Shown piece by piece: positions 7,414 to 15,862 of a DNA stretch of 25,255 nucleotides. Each line of letters opens with the position of its first letter. Position 1 is the first letter of the stretch. The notes under the pieces were generated by a model. The model was not told the DNA's origin. It saw only the letters and a program-made list of their open reading frames with translations, and made no database searches. This DNA comes from Oxalobacteraceae bacterium (GTDB lineage Bacteria; Pseudomonadota; Gammaproteobacteria; Burkholderiales; Burkholderiaceae_D), in contig CANFGA010000004.1 in assembly GCA_947446335.1 (NCBI GenBank), forward strand, positions 1-25,255, written 5' to 3'. Made by a program: the position numbers and the translations under genes.

Positions 7414-10266
7414 TTACTTGGTCAGGATGAAACCCTTGAGCTTCGAGAATGCTGTTTCCAGCAAGTCCTTTTGCTGCGCGTAGTGCTTGTCGTAGTAACC
7501 GACCGCTGGCGAAGCCGATGCCGGACGACCGGCATAGGCCAGACGCTGGCCTGCTTCCATGCTTTCGAAGATGTTGTGCTGCAACTGGAACCAAGGTCCC
7601 TGATTTTGCGGCTCATCTTGCGCCCACACTACTTCGTTCAGGTTCGGGAATTTCTTCAATTCGGCCACGAACGCCTTGTGCGGGAATGGATACAGTTGCT
7701 CGACACGAATGATCGCGGTGTCTTGCTGGCCGCGTGCCTTGCGCGCATTGACCAGATCGTAATACACCTTGCCGGAACAGGCGATGACGCGCTTGACCTT
7801 CTTGACATCGATCGTGTCGTCGGCTTCGCCGATCACGGTATGGAAGAAGCCCTTGGCCAGTTCGGTCAACGGCGAACCGGCATCCTTGTTACGCAGCAAG
7901 GACTTCGGCGTCAAGATCACCAACGGCTTGCGGAACTGGCGCACCATCTGGCGGCGCAGCAGATGGAAAATCTGCGAAGCCGAACTCGGTTGCACCACTT
8001 GCATGTTGTTGTCTGCGCACAATTGCAGGAAACGCTCGGGACGGGCCGACGAATGCTCGGGACCCTGGCCTTCGTAACCGTGTGGCAGCATCATCACCAG
8101 GCCCGAAGCACGGCCCCACTTGACTTCGCCGCTGCTGATGAACTGGTCGATCACCACTTGCGCGCCGTTGGCGAAATCGCCGAACTGGGCTTCCCAGATC
8201 GTCAGCGTGTTTGGCTCGGCGGTCGAATAACCGTATTCAAAGCCCAGCACCGCTTCTTCCGACAGCACCGAATCGATCACGGTAAACGGTGCCTGACCAT
8301 CGGAGACATTATTCAACGGGATGTAAGTGCCTGCATCCCAGCGCTCGCGGTTCTGATCGTGCAGCACGGCGTGACGATGAACGAAGGTACCGCGACCGGC
8401 ATCCTGGCCAGCGAGGCGAATCGGATAACCGGACGATACCAGCGTGGCATAGGCCATGTGCTCGCCCATGCCCCAGTCCAGGTTCATTTCGCCGCGACCC
8501 ATCGCAGCGCGATCGGTCAACACCTTGGCCACCAGCGAATGGGCCTTGAACAATTCAGGCACGACCGTGATGCGCGCCGCAATGCGCTTCAATTCCGTCA
8601 TCGGCACGGCCGTGTCGGCGACATCGGTCCATTTGCGGTTCAGGAACGGCAGCCAGTCGACGGCGTACTTGTTCTTGAAGTTCGAGATGACCGGATCGAC
8701 CGTGTGCTTGCCGGCATCCATGGCGTCGCGAAATGCCAAGGCCATGGCATCGCCACCGCCGGCCGGAATCACGCCCTGGGCTTCCAATTTGTCCGCATAC
8801 AGCTTGCGGGTACCTGGATGCAGGCCGATCTTCTTGTACATCAAGGGCTGCGTCAGCGCCGGCGTATCTTGCTCGTTGTGGCCGAGCTTGCGATAGCAGA
8901 TGATGTCGACAACGATGTCCTTCTTGAACGTCATCCGGTAATCGAGCGCAATTTGCGTGGCCAGCACGACCGCTTCCGGATCATCGCCGTTGACGTGCAA
9001 TACCGGCGCTTCGATCATCTTGACCACGTCCGAGCAATACAGCGTCGAGCGCGAATCGCGTGGATCCGAGGTCGTGAAACCGATCTGGTTGTTGATGACA
9101 ATGTGCATCGTGCCGCCGGTGCCGTAGCCGCGCGTTTGCGCCAGATTCAGCGTTTCCATGACCACGCCCTGGCCGGCGAATGCCGCATCGCCGTGCACCA
9201 GGATCGCCAGCACTTGCGAGCCATCGTCGCCGCGCCGGTCCATGCGCGCCTTGACCGAACCTTCGACGACCGGGTTGACGATCTCGAGATGTGACGGATT
9301 GAAGGCGAGCGAGAGGTGAACCGGGCCGCCGGCGGTCGAAATATCGCTGGAGAAACCTTGGTGATATTTGACGTCGCCCGATGGCAAGTCATCGGCATGC
9401 TTGCCTTCGAACTCGCCGAACAATTCTTGCGGGCTCTTGCCCAGCGTATTGACCAGCACGTTCAAGCGGCCGCGATGGGCCATGCCGATCACGATTTCTT
9501 GCACGCCCTGGCAACCGGCGCGCTGTATCGTTTCATCGATCGATGGAATGAACGTTTCGCTGCCTTCGAGCGAGAAACGCTTCTGGCCGACATACTTGGT
9601 ATGCAGGTAGCGCTCCAACCCTTCAGCTGCGGTCAGGCGATCCAGAATGTGGATTTTCTTGACATCGCTGAAGCTCGGGGTCGAACGGATCGATTCCAGC
9701 TTTTCCTGCATCCAGCGTTTTTCCGCAGGATCCTTGATGTACATGTATTCGGCACCGATCGAACGGCAATACGTGTCGCGCAAGAAATTGATCAAGTCGC
9801 GCAGCGATGCCGTTTCAACGCCAAAATAGGTATTGCTGATGTTGAAGACGATGTCCATGTCGGCATCGGTGAAACCGTAGAAGCTCGGTTCGAGTTCGGG
9901 AATGAGTGGCCGTTCCTGGCGTTGCAGCGGATCGAGGTTGGCGTAGTGGGTGCCGAGGTAGCGGTAAGCGGCGATCAATTGCGTGGCGGCGACGCGCTTG
10001 CGTCCCATCTCGACATCGAGCGAAGCGGTGACGACGCGGATCGGGCCGGCCTTGGCACGCTCTGCGAACGAGGCGATGACTGAAGCATGGGCCACATCGG
10101 GCTTGTTCGAACCATCGGTAGCAGGGACATGTTGCATGGCGTCGAAATAGAGACGCCAGTTGTCCGATACCGAACCAGGATTTTCCAGATAGGCTTCGTA
10201 CAAATCTTCGACATACGCGGCATTCCCACCGGACAGGTAGGAGTTATCGCTAAGTTGTTGCATCAT
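7414..10266 (-). CDS. odhA: 2-oxoglutarate dehydrogenase E1 component (SucA)
   Basis: Thiamine-diphosphate-dependent E1 (950 aa, family about 930-960) that decarboxylates 2-oxoglutarate and passes the succinyl group to OdhB lipoate. The N-terminal SYLSGGNAAYVEDLYEAYLE helix is the segment that in SucA docks to the E2 core. GMAHRGRLNV (261-270), GDVKYHQGF, HGDAAFAGQGVVMETLNL, INNQIGFTTSDPRDSRS and HVNGDDPEA form the diphosphate and Mg sites and are all intact. The C-terminal half carries RGTFVHRHAVLHDQ, GFEYGYS and the EAQFGDFANGAQ stretch of the pyrimidine domain. AAAGGTGAG lies just before the first of two adjacent ATG codons. It opens the odh block after a leader region separate from the sdh-gltA unit. 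Confidence 0.98.
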   Translation of the reverse strand: MMQQLSDNSYLSGGNAAYVEDLYEAYLENPGSVSDNWRLYFDAMQHVPATDGSNKPDVAHASVIASFAERAKAGPIRVVTASLDVEMGRKRVAATQLIAAYRYLGTHYANLDPLQRQERPLIPELEPSFYGFTDADMDIVFNISNTYFGVETASLRDLINFLRDTYCRSIGAEYMYIKDPAEKRWMQEKLESIRSTPSFSDVKKIHILDRLTAAEGLERYLHTKYVGQKRFSLEGSETFIPSIDETIQRAGCQGVQEIVIGMAHRGRLNVLVNTLGKSPQELFGEFEGKHADDLPSGDVKYHQGFSSDISTAGGPVHLSLAFNPSHLEIVNPVVEGSVKARMDRRGDDGSQVLAILVHGDAAFAGQGVVMETLNLAQTRGYGTGGTMHIVINNQIGFTTSDPRDSRSTLYCSDVVKMIEAPVLHVNGDDPEAVVLATQIALDYRMTFKKDIVVDIICYRKLGHNEQDTPALTQPLMYKKIGLHPGTRKLYADKLEAQGVIPAGGGDAMALAFRDAMDAGKHTVDPVISNFKNKYAVDWLPFLNRKWTDVADTAVPMTELKRIAARITVVPELFKAHSLVAKVLTDRAAMGRGEMNLDWGMGEHMAYATLVSSGYPIRLAGQDAGRGTFVHRHAVLHDQNRERWDAGTYIPLNNVSDGQAPFTVIDSVLSEEAVLGFEYGYSTAEPNTLTIWEAQFGDFANGAQVVIDQFISSGEVKWGRASGLVMMLPHGYEGQGPEHSSARPERFLQLCADNNMQVVQPSSASQIFHLLRRQMVRQFRKPLVILTPKSLLRNKDAGSPLTELAKGFFHTVIGEADDTIDVKKVKRVIACSGKVYYDLVNARKARGQQDTAIIRVEQLYPFPHKAFVAELKKFPNLNEVVWAQDEPQNQGPWFQLQHNIFESMEAGQRLAYAGRPASASPAVGYYDKHYAQQKDLLETAFSKLKGFILTK

Positions 10267-10520
10267 TATTGCTCACCTTTCTTCGCGCTTCGCGAGATTA
10301 GCGGGTTAGTCTAACCTTCCGCGACACGGCCTGACCGGTTAGCGGATTGCACATCAAGTTGTGGGGAAGGGCTGATTTTGGTTTGACGTTCGATCACTGC
10401 TGATACGAATGGCAACCCGTATTGTAACGCAACACGGGCCACTCAGAAGGCTGTTACCCGATATGTTTTTGCAATGTGGAATCGATTTGCAACGCACCAG
10501 GCGCTGCAAATTCCGGGCGC
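10267..10520. other. odhA upstream region with GGTTAG-type repeats; no certain promoter
   Basis: About 250 nt between the odhA start and the gltA terminator. It holds a near-perfect palindrome GGTTAGTCTAACC (10304-10316) and a further GGTTAG half-site in CCGGTTAGC (10337-10342), 33 nt away, which could be regulator sites. On the minus strand TACAAT (10426-10421) would serve as a -10 box, but I see no good -35 at the right distance. The short stem TCGCG-CTT-CGCGA (10283-10295) is near the ribosome site. No coding sequence is evident. Confidence 0.35.
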
Positions 10521-10555
10521 AAAAAAACCTGCCCGGAGCCCGGACAGGTTTTTTT
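10521..10555 (-). terminator. Intrinsic terminator downstream of gltA (bidirectional form)
   Basis: A GC-rich stem (CCTGCCCGG against CCGGACAGG, one mismatch, loop AGC) is flanked by seven A on one side and seven T on the other, so it has the terminator form on either strand. On the minus strand it would end the gltA transcript before the odhA leader. Confidence 0.85.
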
Positions 10556-10562
10556 CGGACGC

Positions 10563-10598
10563 AGGGAACCTGATGTTCGATCGAACATCAGGTTCCCT
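10563..10598. repeat. Perfect 36-bp palindrome 3' of gltA
   Basis: Two exact 18-bp halves meet without a spacer at 10580/10581 (centre TTCGATCGAA; outer ends AGGGAACC and GGTTCCCT). It starts 26 nt after the gltA stop and precedes the gltA terminator by 7 nt on the minus strand. No U-run follows directly, so it is not itself a standard terminator. It could be an mRNA 3'-end stabiliser, the first half of a double terminator, or a protein site. Confidence 0.85.
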
Positions 10599-10623
10599 AC
10601 ATTCACCTTTCAACGTTCGAAAA

Positions 10624-11934
10624 TCAGCCGCGCTCGGCGATCGGCAAGGCCGAACGGGTGGTTGCGCCGATGAACAATTGACGCGGACGACCGATCTTTT
10701 GCTCCGGATCGGAAATCATTTCATTCCATTGCGCGATCCAGCCGACGGTGCGCGCCATCGCGAAGATGCCGGTAAACAGCGACACCGGAATGCCCAGCGC
10801 CGATTGCACGATACCCGAGTAGAAGTCGACGTTCGGGTACAGTTTGCGCGAGACGAAGTATTCGTCTTCCAGTGCGATTTTTTCCAGCGCCATGGCCAGC
10901 TTGAACAGCGGATCGTCTTGCAGACCCATCTCTTCGAGCACTTCGTAGCACGTTTCGCGCATCAGTTTGGCACGCGGATCGAAGTTCTTGTAGACGCGGT
11001 GACCGAAACCCATCAGCTTGACGCTGGAGTTCTTGTCCTTCACTTGCGCGATGAAATCGGGGATATTCTCAACCGTACCGATTTCCTTGAGCATGTTCAG
11101 TGCCGCTTCGTTGGCGCCGCCGTGGGCCGGGCCCCACAGGCAGGCGATGCCGGCCGCGATGCAGGCAAACGGATTGGCGCCAGATGAACCAGCCAGGCGC
11201 ACGGTCGAGGTCGATGCATTCTGTTCATGATCTGCGTGCAGGATCAGGATCCGGTCCAGCGCGCGCACCAGCACGTCGTTGACCTTGTATTCTTCGCATG
11301 GATTGGCAAACATCATGTGCATGAAGTTCGCGCTGTACGACAGATCGTTGCGCGGATACACGAACGGCTGGCCGACCGTGTATTTGTATGCCATCGCCAC
11401 CAGCGTTGGCATCTTTGCGATCAGGCGCACGGCCGACACTTCGCGGTGATGCGGATCGGTGATGTCGAGCGAGTCATGGTAAAACGATGACAGCGCGCCG
11501 ACGGTGCCCACCAGCACGGCCATCGGATGTGCATCGCGCCGGAAACCGCGGAAAAAGTATTGCATTTGATCGTGCACCATCGTGTGATTGGTGACGGTGT
11601 CTTCGAAGGCTTCTTTCTGCGCCGCGTTCGGCAGTTCGCCGTTCAGCAACAGATAGCAGGTTTCGAGAAAGTCGCAATTGACGGCCAGATCGGCGATCGG
11701 ATAGCCGCGATACAGCAACTCGCCCTTGTCGCCATCGATGTAAGTGATCGCCGAATTGCAAGCTGCAGTCGACATGAAGCCCGGATCATAGGTGAACTTG
11801 CCGGTGCCTGCATACAACTTGCGAATGTCGATCACGTCCGGACCGACCGTGCCTGCATAGATCGGAAAGTCGATCGATGGCGAACCATCGGAAAATGACA
11901 GGGTGGCTTTTTTATCAGTTGCAGTAGTATTCAT
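10624..11934 (-). CDS. gltA: Citrate synthase (type II)
   Basis: Condenses oxaloacetate and acetyl-CoA to citrate. At 436 aa it has the length and N-terminal extension of the hexameric, NADH-sensitive Gram-negative type. Catalytic residues by comparison with E. coli are His271 (GPAHGGANEAAL), His312 (GFGHRVYKNFDPRA) and Asp370 (PNVDFYSG). The HADHEQNASTSTVR segment (233-246) is also characteristic. The ribosome site AAGGAAGAG is placed well before the ATG. It lies 74 nt after sdhE on the same strand and is likely the last gene of the sdh operon, since a strong terminator follows it. Confidence 0.98.
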   Translation of the reverse strand: MNTTATDKKATLSFSDGSPSIDFPIYAGTVGPDVIDIRKLYAGTGKFTYDPGFMSTAACNSAITYIDGDKGELLYRGYPIADLAVNCDFLETCYLLLNGELPNAAQKEAFEDTVTNHTMVHDQMQYFFRGFRRDAHPMAVLVGTVGALSSFYHDSLDITDPHHREVSAVRLIAKMPTLVAMAYKYTVGQPFVYPRNDLSYSANFMHMMFANPCEEYKVNDVLVRALDRILILHADHEQNASTSTVRLAGSSGANPFACIAAGIACLWGPAHGGANEAALNMLKEIGTVENIPDFIAQVKDKNSSVKLMGFGHRVYKNFDPRAKLMRETCYEVLEEMGLQDDPLFKLAMALEKIALEDEYFVSRKLYPNVDFYSGIVQSALGIPVSLFTGIFAMARTVGWIAQWNEMISDPEQKIGRPRQLFIGATTRSALPIAERG

Positions 11935-11962
11935 GGGCTCTTCCTTGAACGGTGGGAGAAAT

Positions 11963-11996
11963 CAAAAAAAACGAAAAATTCTGGCGGGCGACCCGC
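11963..11996 (-). terminator. Weak terminator or attenuator between sdhE and gltA
   Basis: On the minus strand a 5-bp stem (GCGGG-TCG-CCCGC, 11996-11984) is followed within 5 nt by TTTTT and then by eight more T. The stem is short, so partial termination that lowers gltA read-through is more likely than a full stop. The gltA ribosome site follows soon after. Confidence 0.35.
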
Positions 11997-12008
11997 ATTC
12001 GTCGAGGC

Positions 12009-12332
12009 CTAGGCTGCCTGCAAGCGCTGCAGCAATGCGCGCACATGCGGCAAATCGACTTCGCCTTCGAGTTCCTTGCGCGACAGCATCAGATCCATCA
12101 ATGCATTGTCGGACAGGTCGAGCAAGCGCGTCAGCGCATCGACTTCTTCGTCGGTCATGCTCGCTTCGTGGAGATCGAGAAAACGGGTCAAGATGATGTC
12201 GTTTTCCAGCAATCCGCGGCGCGCACGCCAGCGCAAGCGCTGGCGGTTGGCTGGATCCGATTGATGCAGGGACAAATTCGTATGCACGGACAATCTTGTT
12301 TCAGTCATTGGATCCACATCTGAAAACATCAC
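12009..12332 (-). CDS. sdhE: FAD assembly factor SdhE (succinate dehydrogenase flavinylation)
   Basis: Small helical protein (107 aa from the GTG start, 99 aa from the ATG at 12308) of the SdhE/SDH5/YgfY family, which promotes covalent attachment of FAD to SdhA. The defining RGxxE motif is seen in RWRARRGLLENDIIL, followed by the acidic helices typical of the family (DEEVDALTRLLDLSDNALMDLML). Neither start has a convincing Shine-Dalgarno site: GTG at 12332 is followed directly by an ATG at 12329, and the ATG at 12308 gives MTETRLSVHTN. It lies 54 nt after sdhB, within the operon that encodes its client SdhA, and is followed by gltA. Confidence 0.92.
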   Translation of the reverse strand: MMFSDVDPMTETRLSVHTNLSLHQSDPANRQRLRWRARRGLLENDIILTRFLDLHEASMTDEEVDALTRLLDLSDNALMDLMLSRKELEGEVDLPHVRALLQRLQAA

Positions 12333-12341
12333 AATCGAGAC

Positions 12342-12363
12342 TCCGACCGCGCGAGCGGTCGGA
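12342..12363 (-). other. Stem-loop between sdhB and sdhE
   Basis: Perfect 9-bp arms (TCCGACCGC and GCGGTCGGA) around loop GCGA. There is no U-run downstream. It occupies much of the 54-nt gap, directly before the uncertain sdhE start. It could tune sdhE translation or act as a processing or stability element for sdhCDAB mRNA. Confidence 0.65.
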
Positions 12364-12386
12364 TCAGTGCCAGGGACTGGCGGCGA

Positions 12387-13097
12387 TCAGATCGCGCGCC
12401 GCACCATCAGTTCCTTGATCTTGCCGATTGCCTTGTTCGGGTTCAGACCCTTGGGGCAAACGTCGACGCAATTCATGATCGAGTGGCAACGGAACAGACG
12501 GTATGGATCTTCCAGGTTGTCCAGGCGCGCGCCGGTCGCTTCGTCGCGGCTGTCGGCGATGAAACGATAAGCTTGCAGCAAGCCGGCCGGGCCGACAAAC
12601 TTGTCCGGATTCCACCAGAACGACGGGCATGAGGTCGAGCAGCAAGCGCACAAGATGCACTCGTACAGACCATCGAGTTCTTCGCGTTCTGACGGCGATT
12701 GCAGGCGCTCTTTTTCAGGCGGAATCGAATCGTTGATCAAGAATGGCTTGATCGAATCGTATTGCTTGAAAAATTGCGTCATGTCGACGATCAGGTCGCG
12801 AATCACCGGCAAACCTGGCAACGGACGCAGCACGATAGGCTGAGTCAGTTCGTTCAGGTTGGTGGTGCAAGCGAGGCCGTTCTTGCCATTGATGTTCATT
12901 GCATCCGAACCGCAGACGCCTTCGCGGCATGAGCGGCGCAGGGCCAGCGAATCGTCGACATCGGCCTTGATGCGCTGCAATGCATCGAGCAGCATCTTGT
13001 CGGTGTCTTGCAATTCGACTGTCAGGTCTTGCATGTACGGCTTCGCATCCTGGTCGGGATCGTAGCGGTAGATTTGAAATTTAACTGTGCGTGCCAT
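12387..13097 (-). CDS. sdhB: Succinate dehydrogenase iron-sulfur subunit
   Basis: Iron-sulfur subunit (236 aa) of complex II, carrying electrons from the SdhA flavin to quinone. The 2Fe-2S site is in the N-terminal ferredoxin domain (SCREGVCGSDAMNINGKNG with Cys57, Cys62, Asp65, then Cys77). The 4Fe-4S and 3Fe-4S ligands are in CILCACCSTSCP (147-158) and CHSIMNCVDVCPKGLNP (204-220). The conserved SFWWNPDKFVGPAGLLQAYR lies between them. Its start is 10 nt after the sdhA stop, and the ribosome site AAGGCAAG overlaps the end of sdhA, so the two are co-translated from one mRNA. Confidence 0.98.
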   Translation of the reverse strand: MARTVKFQIYRYDPDQDAKPYMQDLTVELQDTDKMLLDALQRIKADVDDSLALRRSCREGVCGSDAMNINGKNGLACTTNLNELTQPIVLRPLPGLPVIRDLIVDMTQFFKQYDSIKPFLINDSIPPEKERLQSPSEREELDGLYECILCACCSTSCPSFWWNPDKFVGPAGLLQAYRFIADSRDEATGARLDNLEDPYRLFRCHSIMNCVDVCPKGLNPNKAIGKIKELMVRRAI

Positions 13098-13107
13098 GTT
13101 CTTGCCT

Positions 13108-14886
13108 TTAGAAAGTACGTGGTTTTGGCTTGAAGGTATCGACCGTCAGCGGCTTGGTGATGACTGGCTTGTAGTCGAGGCGATTGCCTTCGGAGAACCA
13201 CAAGGTATGCTTCATCCAGTTTTCATCGTCGCGTTCCTCGAAATCGCGGTGTGCATGCGCGCCGCGCGATTCCTTGCGCGCGACTGCCGACGAAATGGTC
13301 GCCTTCGCGGTTTCGATCAGATTGTCCAGTTCCAGCGCTTCGACGCGCGCGGTGTTGAACACCTTCGACTTGTCCTTGAACGAGACGTGCTTGCGGCGCT
13401 CGTCGAGCACCATGATTTCCTTGTAGCCCTGTTGCAGCAACTCATCGGTGCGGAACACGCCACAGAAATTTTGCATCGTCGAGCGGATGTCATTGGCAAC
13501 CGTCTGCACGCGCTCGCTGCCGGTCGAATTCTCAAGACGCGACAAGCGGTCCATCGAAAAGTCGGCGGCGTCGGCCGGCAAGGCCTTGTTGCTCTTTTGC
13601 TTGAGGTTGCTGGCGACGACATGGTTGCCGGCGGCGCGACCGAACACGAGCAAATCGAGCAGCGAATTGGTACCCAGACGGTTGGCGCCGTGCACCGAAA
13701 CACAGGCGCATTCGCCGATCGCATACAGGCCGTTGACGACGGCGACCGGATTGCCATCTTTTGGCGAGGTGACCTGGCCGTGGATGTTGGTCGGAATGCC
13801 GCCCATCTGGTAATGGATCGTCGGCACCACAGGGATCGGTTCCTTGGTCGCATCGACGTTGGCGAACTTGTGGCCGATTTCAAGAATCGACGGCAAGCGC
13901 TTCTGGATCGTGTCGGCACCGATGTGACGCAAGTCGAGCAGCACGTGATCCTTGTTCGGACCGCAGCCACGCCCTTCCTTGATTTCCTGGTCCATCGAGC
14001 GCGACACGAAGTCGCGCGGCGCCAGATCCTTGTATTGCGGCGCATAGCGTTCCATGAAACGCTCGCCCTGGCTGTTGATCAAGATGCCGCCTTCGCCGCG
14101 CACGCCTTCGGTGATCAAGACGCCCGCACCGGCCACGCCGGTCGGGTGAAATTGCCAGAATTCCATGTCTTGCAGCGGCAAGCCGGCACGCGCCGCCATG
14201 CCCATGCCGTCGCCGGTATTGATGTAGGCATTGGTCGATGCGGCCCAGATGCGCCCTGCACCGCCGGTGGCCATGATGGTCGTCTTCGCTTCCAGGATCA
14301 TGCATTCGCCCGTTTCCATCTCGAGCGCGACAACGCCGATGACATCGCCTTCGGCATCGCGGATCAAGTCGAGTGCCATCCATTCGACGAAGAAGTGGGT
14401 GCGGGCGCGCACATTGCGCTGGTACAACGTATGCAACAGCGCGTGGCCGGTGCGGTCGGCTGCGGCGCAGGCGCGCTGCACGGCTTTTTCGCCGAAGTTG
14501 GCGGTATGGCCGCCGAACGGACGCTGATAGATCGTGCCATCGGGATTGCGGTCGAACGGCATGCCGAAGTGTTCGAGTTCGTACACGACTTTCGGCGCTT
14601 CGCGGCACATGAATTCGATCGCGTCCTGGTCGCCCAGATAGTCGCCACCCTTGACGGTGTCGAACATGTGCCAGAACCAGTTGTCCTCGGCCATGTTGCC
14701 GAGCGAGGCGCCGATGCCGCCCTGTGCTGCAACGGTGTGCGAGCGGGTTGGAAATACTTTCGACAGTACGGCCACGTTCAGACCGGCTTCAGCCAGTTGC
14801 AACGATGCGCGCATGCCGGAACCGCCGGCGCCGATGATCACCGCATCAAAGCGGCGGGTTGGGATTGCGGATTTGATAGCTGCCAC
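13108..14886 (-). CDS. sdhA: Succinate dehydrogenase flavoprotein subunit
   Basis: Catalytic flavoprotein (592 aa), oxidising succinate to fumarate at the inner face of the membrane. FAD binding GAGGSG (19-24); the covalent FAD histidine is His50 in RSHTVAAQGGIGA. The active-site region has FHPTGVAGAGVLITEGVRGEGG and the ERYAP segment, and RLGTNSLLDLLVFGRAAG closes the FAD domain. I choose the GTG at 14886 because it gives the family length, has GGAG 9 nt upstream, and starts 2 nt after the sdhD stop. The frame is open to 15072, but that extension overlaps sdhD in another frame and has no SdhA homology. Maturation presumably needs SdhE encoded downstream. Confidence 0.97.
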   Translation of the reverse strand: MAAIKSAIPTRRFDAVIIGAGGSGMRASLQLAEAGLNVAVLSKVFPTRSHTVAAQGGIGASLGNMAEDNWFWHMFDTVKGGDYLGDQDAIEFMCREAPKVVYELEHFGMPFDRNPDGTIYQRPFGGHTANFGEKAVQRACAAADRTGHALLHTLYQRNVRARTHFFVEWMALDLIRDAEGDVIGVVALEMETGECMILEAKTTIMATGGAGRIWAASTNAYINTGDGMGMAARAGLPLQDMEFWQFHPTGVAGAGVLITEGVRGEGGILINSQGERFMERYAPQYKDLAPRDFVSRSMDQEIKEGRGCGPNKDHVLLDLRHIGADTIQKRLPSILEIGHKFANVDATKEPIPVVPTIHYQMGGIPTNIHGQVTSPKDGNPVAVVNGLYAIGECACVSVHGANRLGTNSLLDLLVFGRAAGNHVVASNLKQKSNKALPADAADFSMDRLSRLENSTGSERVQTVANDIRSTMQNFCGVFRTDELLQQGYKEIMVLDERRKHVSFKDKSKVFNTARVEALELDNLIETAKATISSAVARKESRGAHAHRDFEERDDENWMKHTLWFSEGNRLDYKPVITKPLTVDTFKPKPRTF

Positions 14887-14888
14887 GA

Positions 14889-15254
14889 TTACACACTCCA
14901 GAGTATCTGCACCGTCCAGGCGGCGCAAGCGATCAACCACAGCAGCGTGGCAATTTGCAAAGTCAGGCGAACACCGACGGATTTCACATAATCCATCCAG
15001 ATGTCGCGCATGCCGACCCACGCATGGTAGAACAGGCCGAAGAAGGTCACGACGCTGAACAATTTGAACCACTGCTGTGCAAACAAACCGGCCCAGCCTT
15101 CATAAGAGAAGTTGTTACCGGTCAAGAAAGAAATCAAAAGCGTCGCCGTGTAGAGCACCATGACGATTGCCGTGATGCGCTGGGCCAGCCAATCGCGCAG
15201 GCCATAATGCGCTCCGACGACGAGGCGCTTGGGTCCGATATTATTATTTGACAT
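14889..15254 (-). CDS. sdhD: Succinate dehydrogenase membrane anchor subunit
   Basis: Membrane anchor (121 aa) that with SdhC binds heme b and quinone. Three hydrophobic segments are visible: about 28-47 (ITAIVMVLYTATLLISFLTG), 63-82 (LFSVVTFFGLFYHAWVGMRD) and 98-117 (QIATLLWLIACAAWTVQILW). The second carries YHAWVGMRDIWMDY, a family signature whose histidine is the likely heme ligand. The start is the ATG that shares its A with the sdhC stop (TGATG), preceded by GGAG; a TTG one codon earlier is unlikely. The coupling ensures matched amounts of the two anchors. Confidence 0.96.
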   Translation of the reverse strand: MSNNNIGPKRLVVGAHYGLRDWLAQRITAIVMVLYTATLLISFLTGNNFSYEGWAGLFAQQWFKLFSVVTFFGLFYHAWVGMRDIWMDYVKSVGVRLTLQIATLLWLIACAAWTVQILWSV

Positions 15255-15676
15255 CAAAATACTCCAAACAATTTCAAGCCGACCAAGGCGGTCAGCAACA
15301 GGCTTGCCACCAACACGGAAGCGGCCGATTTGCGCGCACTATCCTTGTCCAGACCGAAATGCACATCCATGAACAGGTGACGGACACCGGCGCAGAAATG
15401 TTGCATGTAAGCCCATACCAGTGCCAGCAGAATCAGCTTCACGAACCAGTGCGAAGCGATGCCGTGAAAGTAGGAAAACGAGACTTCAGAGCGCACGCTC
15501 AATTCGAACAGATACAACACGAACGGCAGCAATGCAAACATCAAAAAACCACTGATGCGATGCAAGATCGAGACGATGCCAGCCAAAGGCAGCCGGTAGT
15601 TGGGCAACTGCGTGATGTGAATATTGCGAAATTGTGGCCGATCTTTTTTTGGCACTTCTCTTACGACTTCAGACAT
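15254..15676 (-). CDS. sdhC: Succinate dehydrogenase cytochrome b556 subunit
   Basis: Heme b membrane subunit (140 aa). It begins with MSEVVREVPKKDRPQFRNI, leading to the family motif SILHRISGFLMF (36-47), where the serine and arginine contribute to the quinone site. A second signature MQHFCAGVRHLFMD (91-104) supplies the probable heme-ligand His93. Three transmembrane segments are visible (about 40-60, 78-98 and 118-138). The ATG at 15676 has a strong ribosome site, GGAGG, 7 nt before it; the frame is open further upstream but lacks family similarity there. It is the first gene of the sdh operon proper, 215 nt after the GntR gene, so a promoter in that gap is expected. Confidence 0.96.
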   Translation of the reverse strand: MSEVVREVPKKDRPQFRNIHITQLPNYRLPLAGIVSILHRISGFLMFALLPFVLYLFELSVRSEVSFSYFHGIASHWFVKLILLALVWAYMQHFCAGVRHLFMDVHFGLDKDSARKSAASVLVASLLLTALVGLKLFGVF

Positions 15677-15862
15677 GATGAGACCTCCCCTTAGCTTAAC
15701 AAATATTTGATGTGCAATTTTCGCCGATTTTGCAAACGGCACCAATTCTTATTGTGATAAATGAGCAAAATTGTGCCTCACCACAACACCTGTAGTGCTA
15801 CTTTCCATAGTTCGGCCTGTTTCTCTTGTAACAACGATCAGCAGTACCGTCATGGTACTCTG
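15677..15862. other. sdhC upstream region with candidate regulator sites; promoter not assignable
   Basis: An AT-rich gap between the GntR regulator gene and sdhC. It has an inverted repeat AGTACC-GTCAT-GGTACT (15843-15859) and a weak TTAT-TGTG-ATAA pair (15749-15760). The latter resembles loosened half-sites of the palindrome upstream of mdh. I found no -35/-10 pair good enough to name on the minus strand. Confidence 0.3.

Noticed and set aside
7471..9294. 607-codon plus-strand open frame
   Set aside because: Antisense to odhA, whose catalytic motifs are intact; composition typical of a shadow of a high-GC gene.
10563..10598. Palindrome as attachment site or mobile element end
   Set aside because: No integrase, transposase, paired copy or target duplication is found in the window.
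13087..14991. 634-codon plus-strand open frame
   Set aside because: Antisense to sdhA and part of sdhD; no domain seen and the opposing genes are certain.
14887..15072. N-terminal extension of sdhA overlapping sdhD
   Set aside because: It would overlap sdhD in another frame by more than 180 nt. The GTG at 14886 gives the family length and follows a ribosome site.
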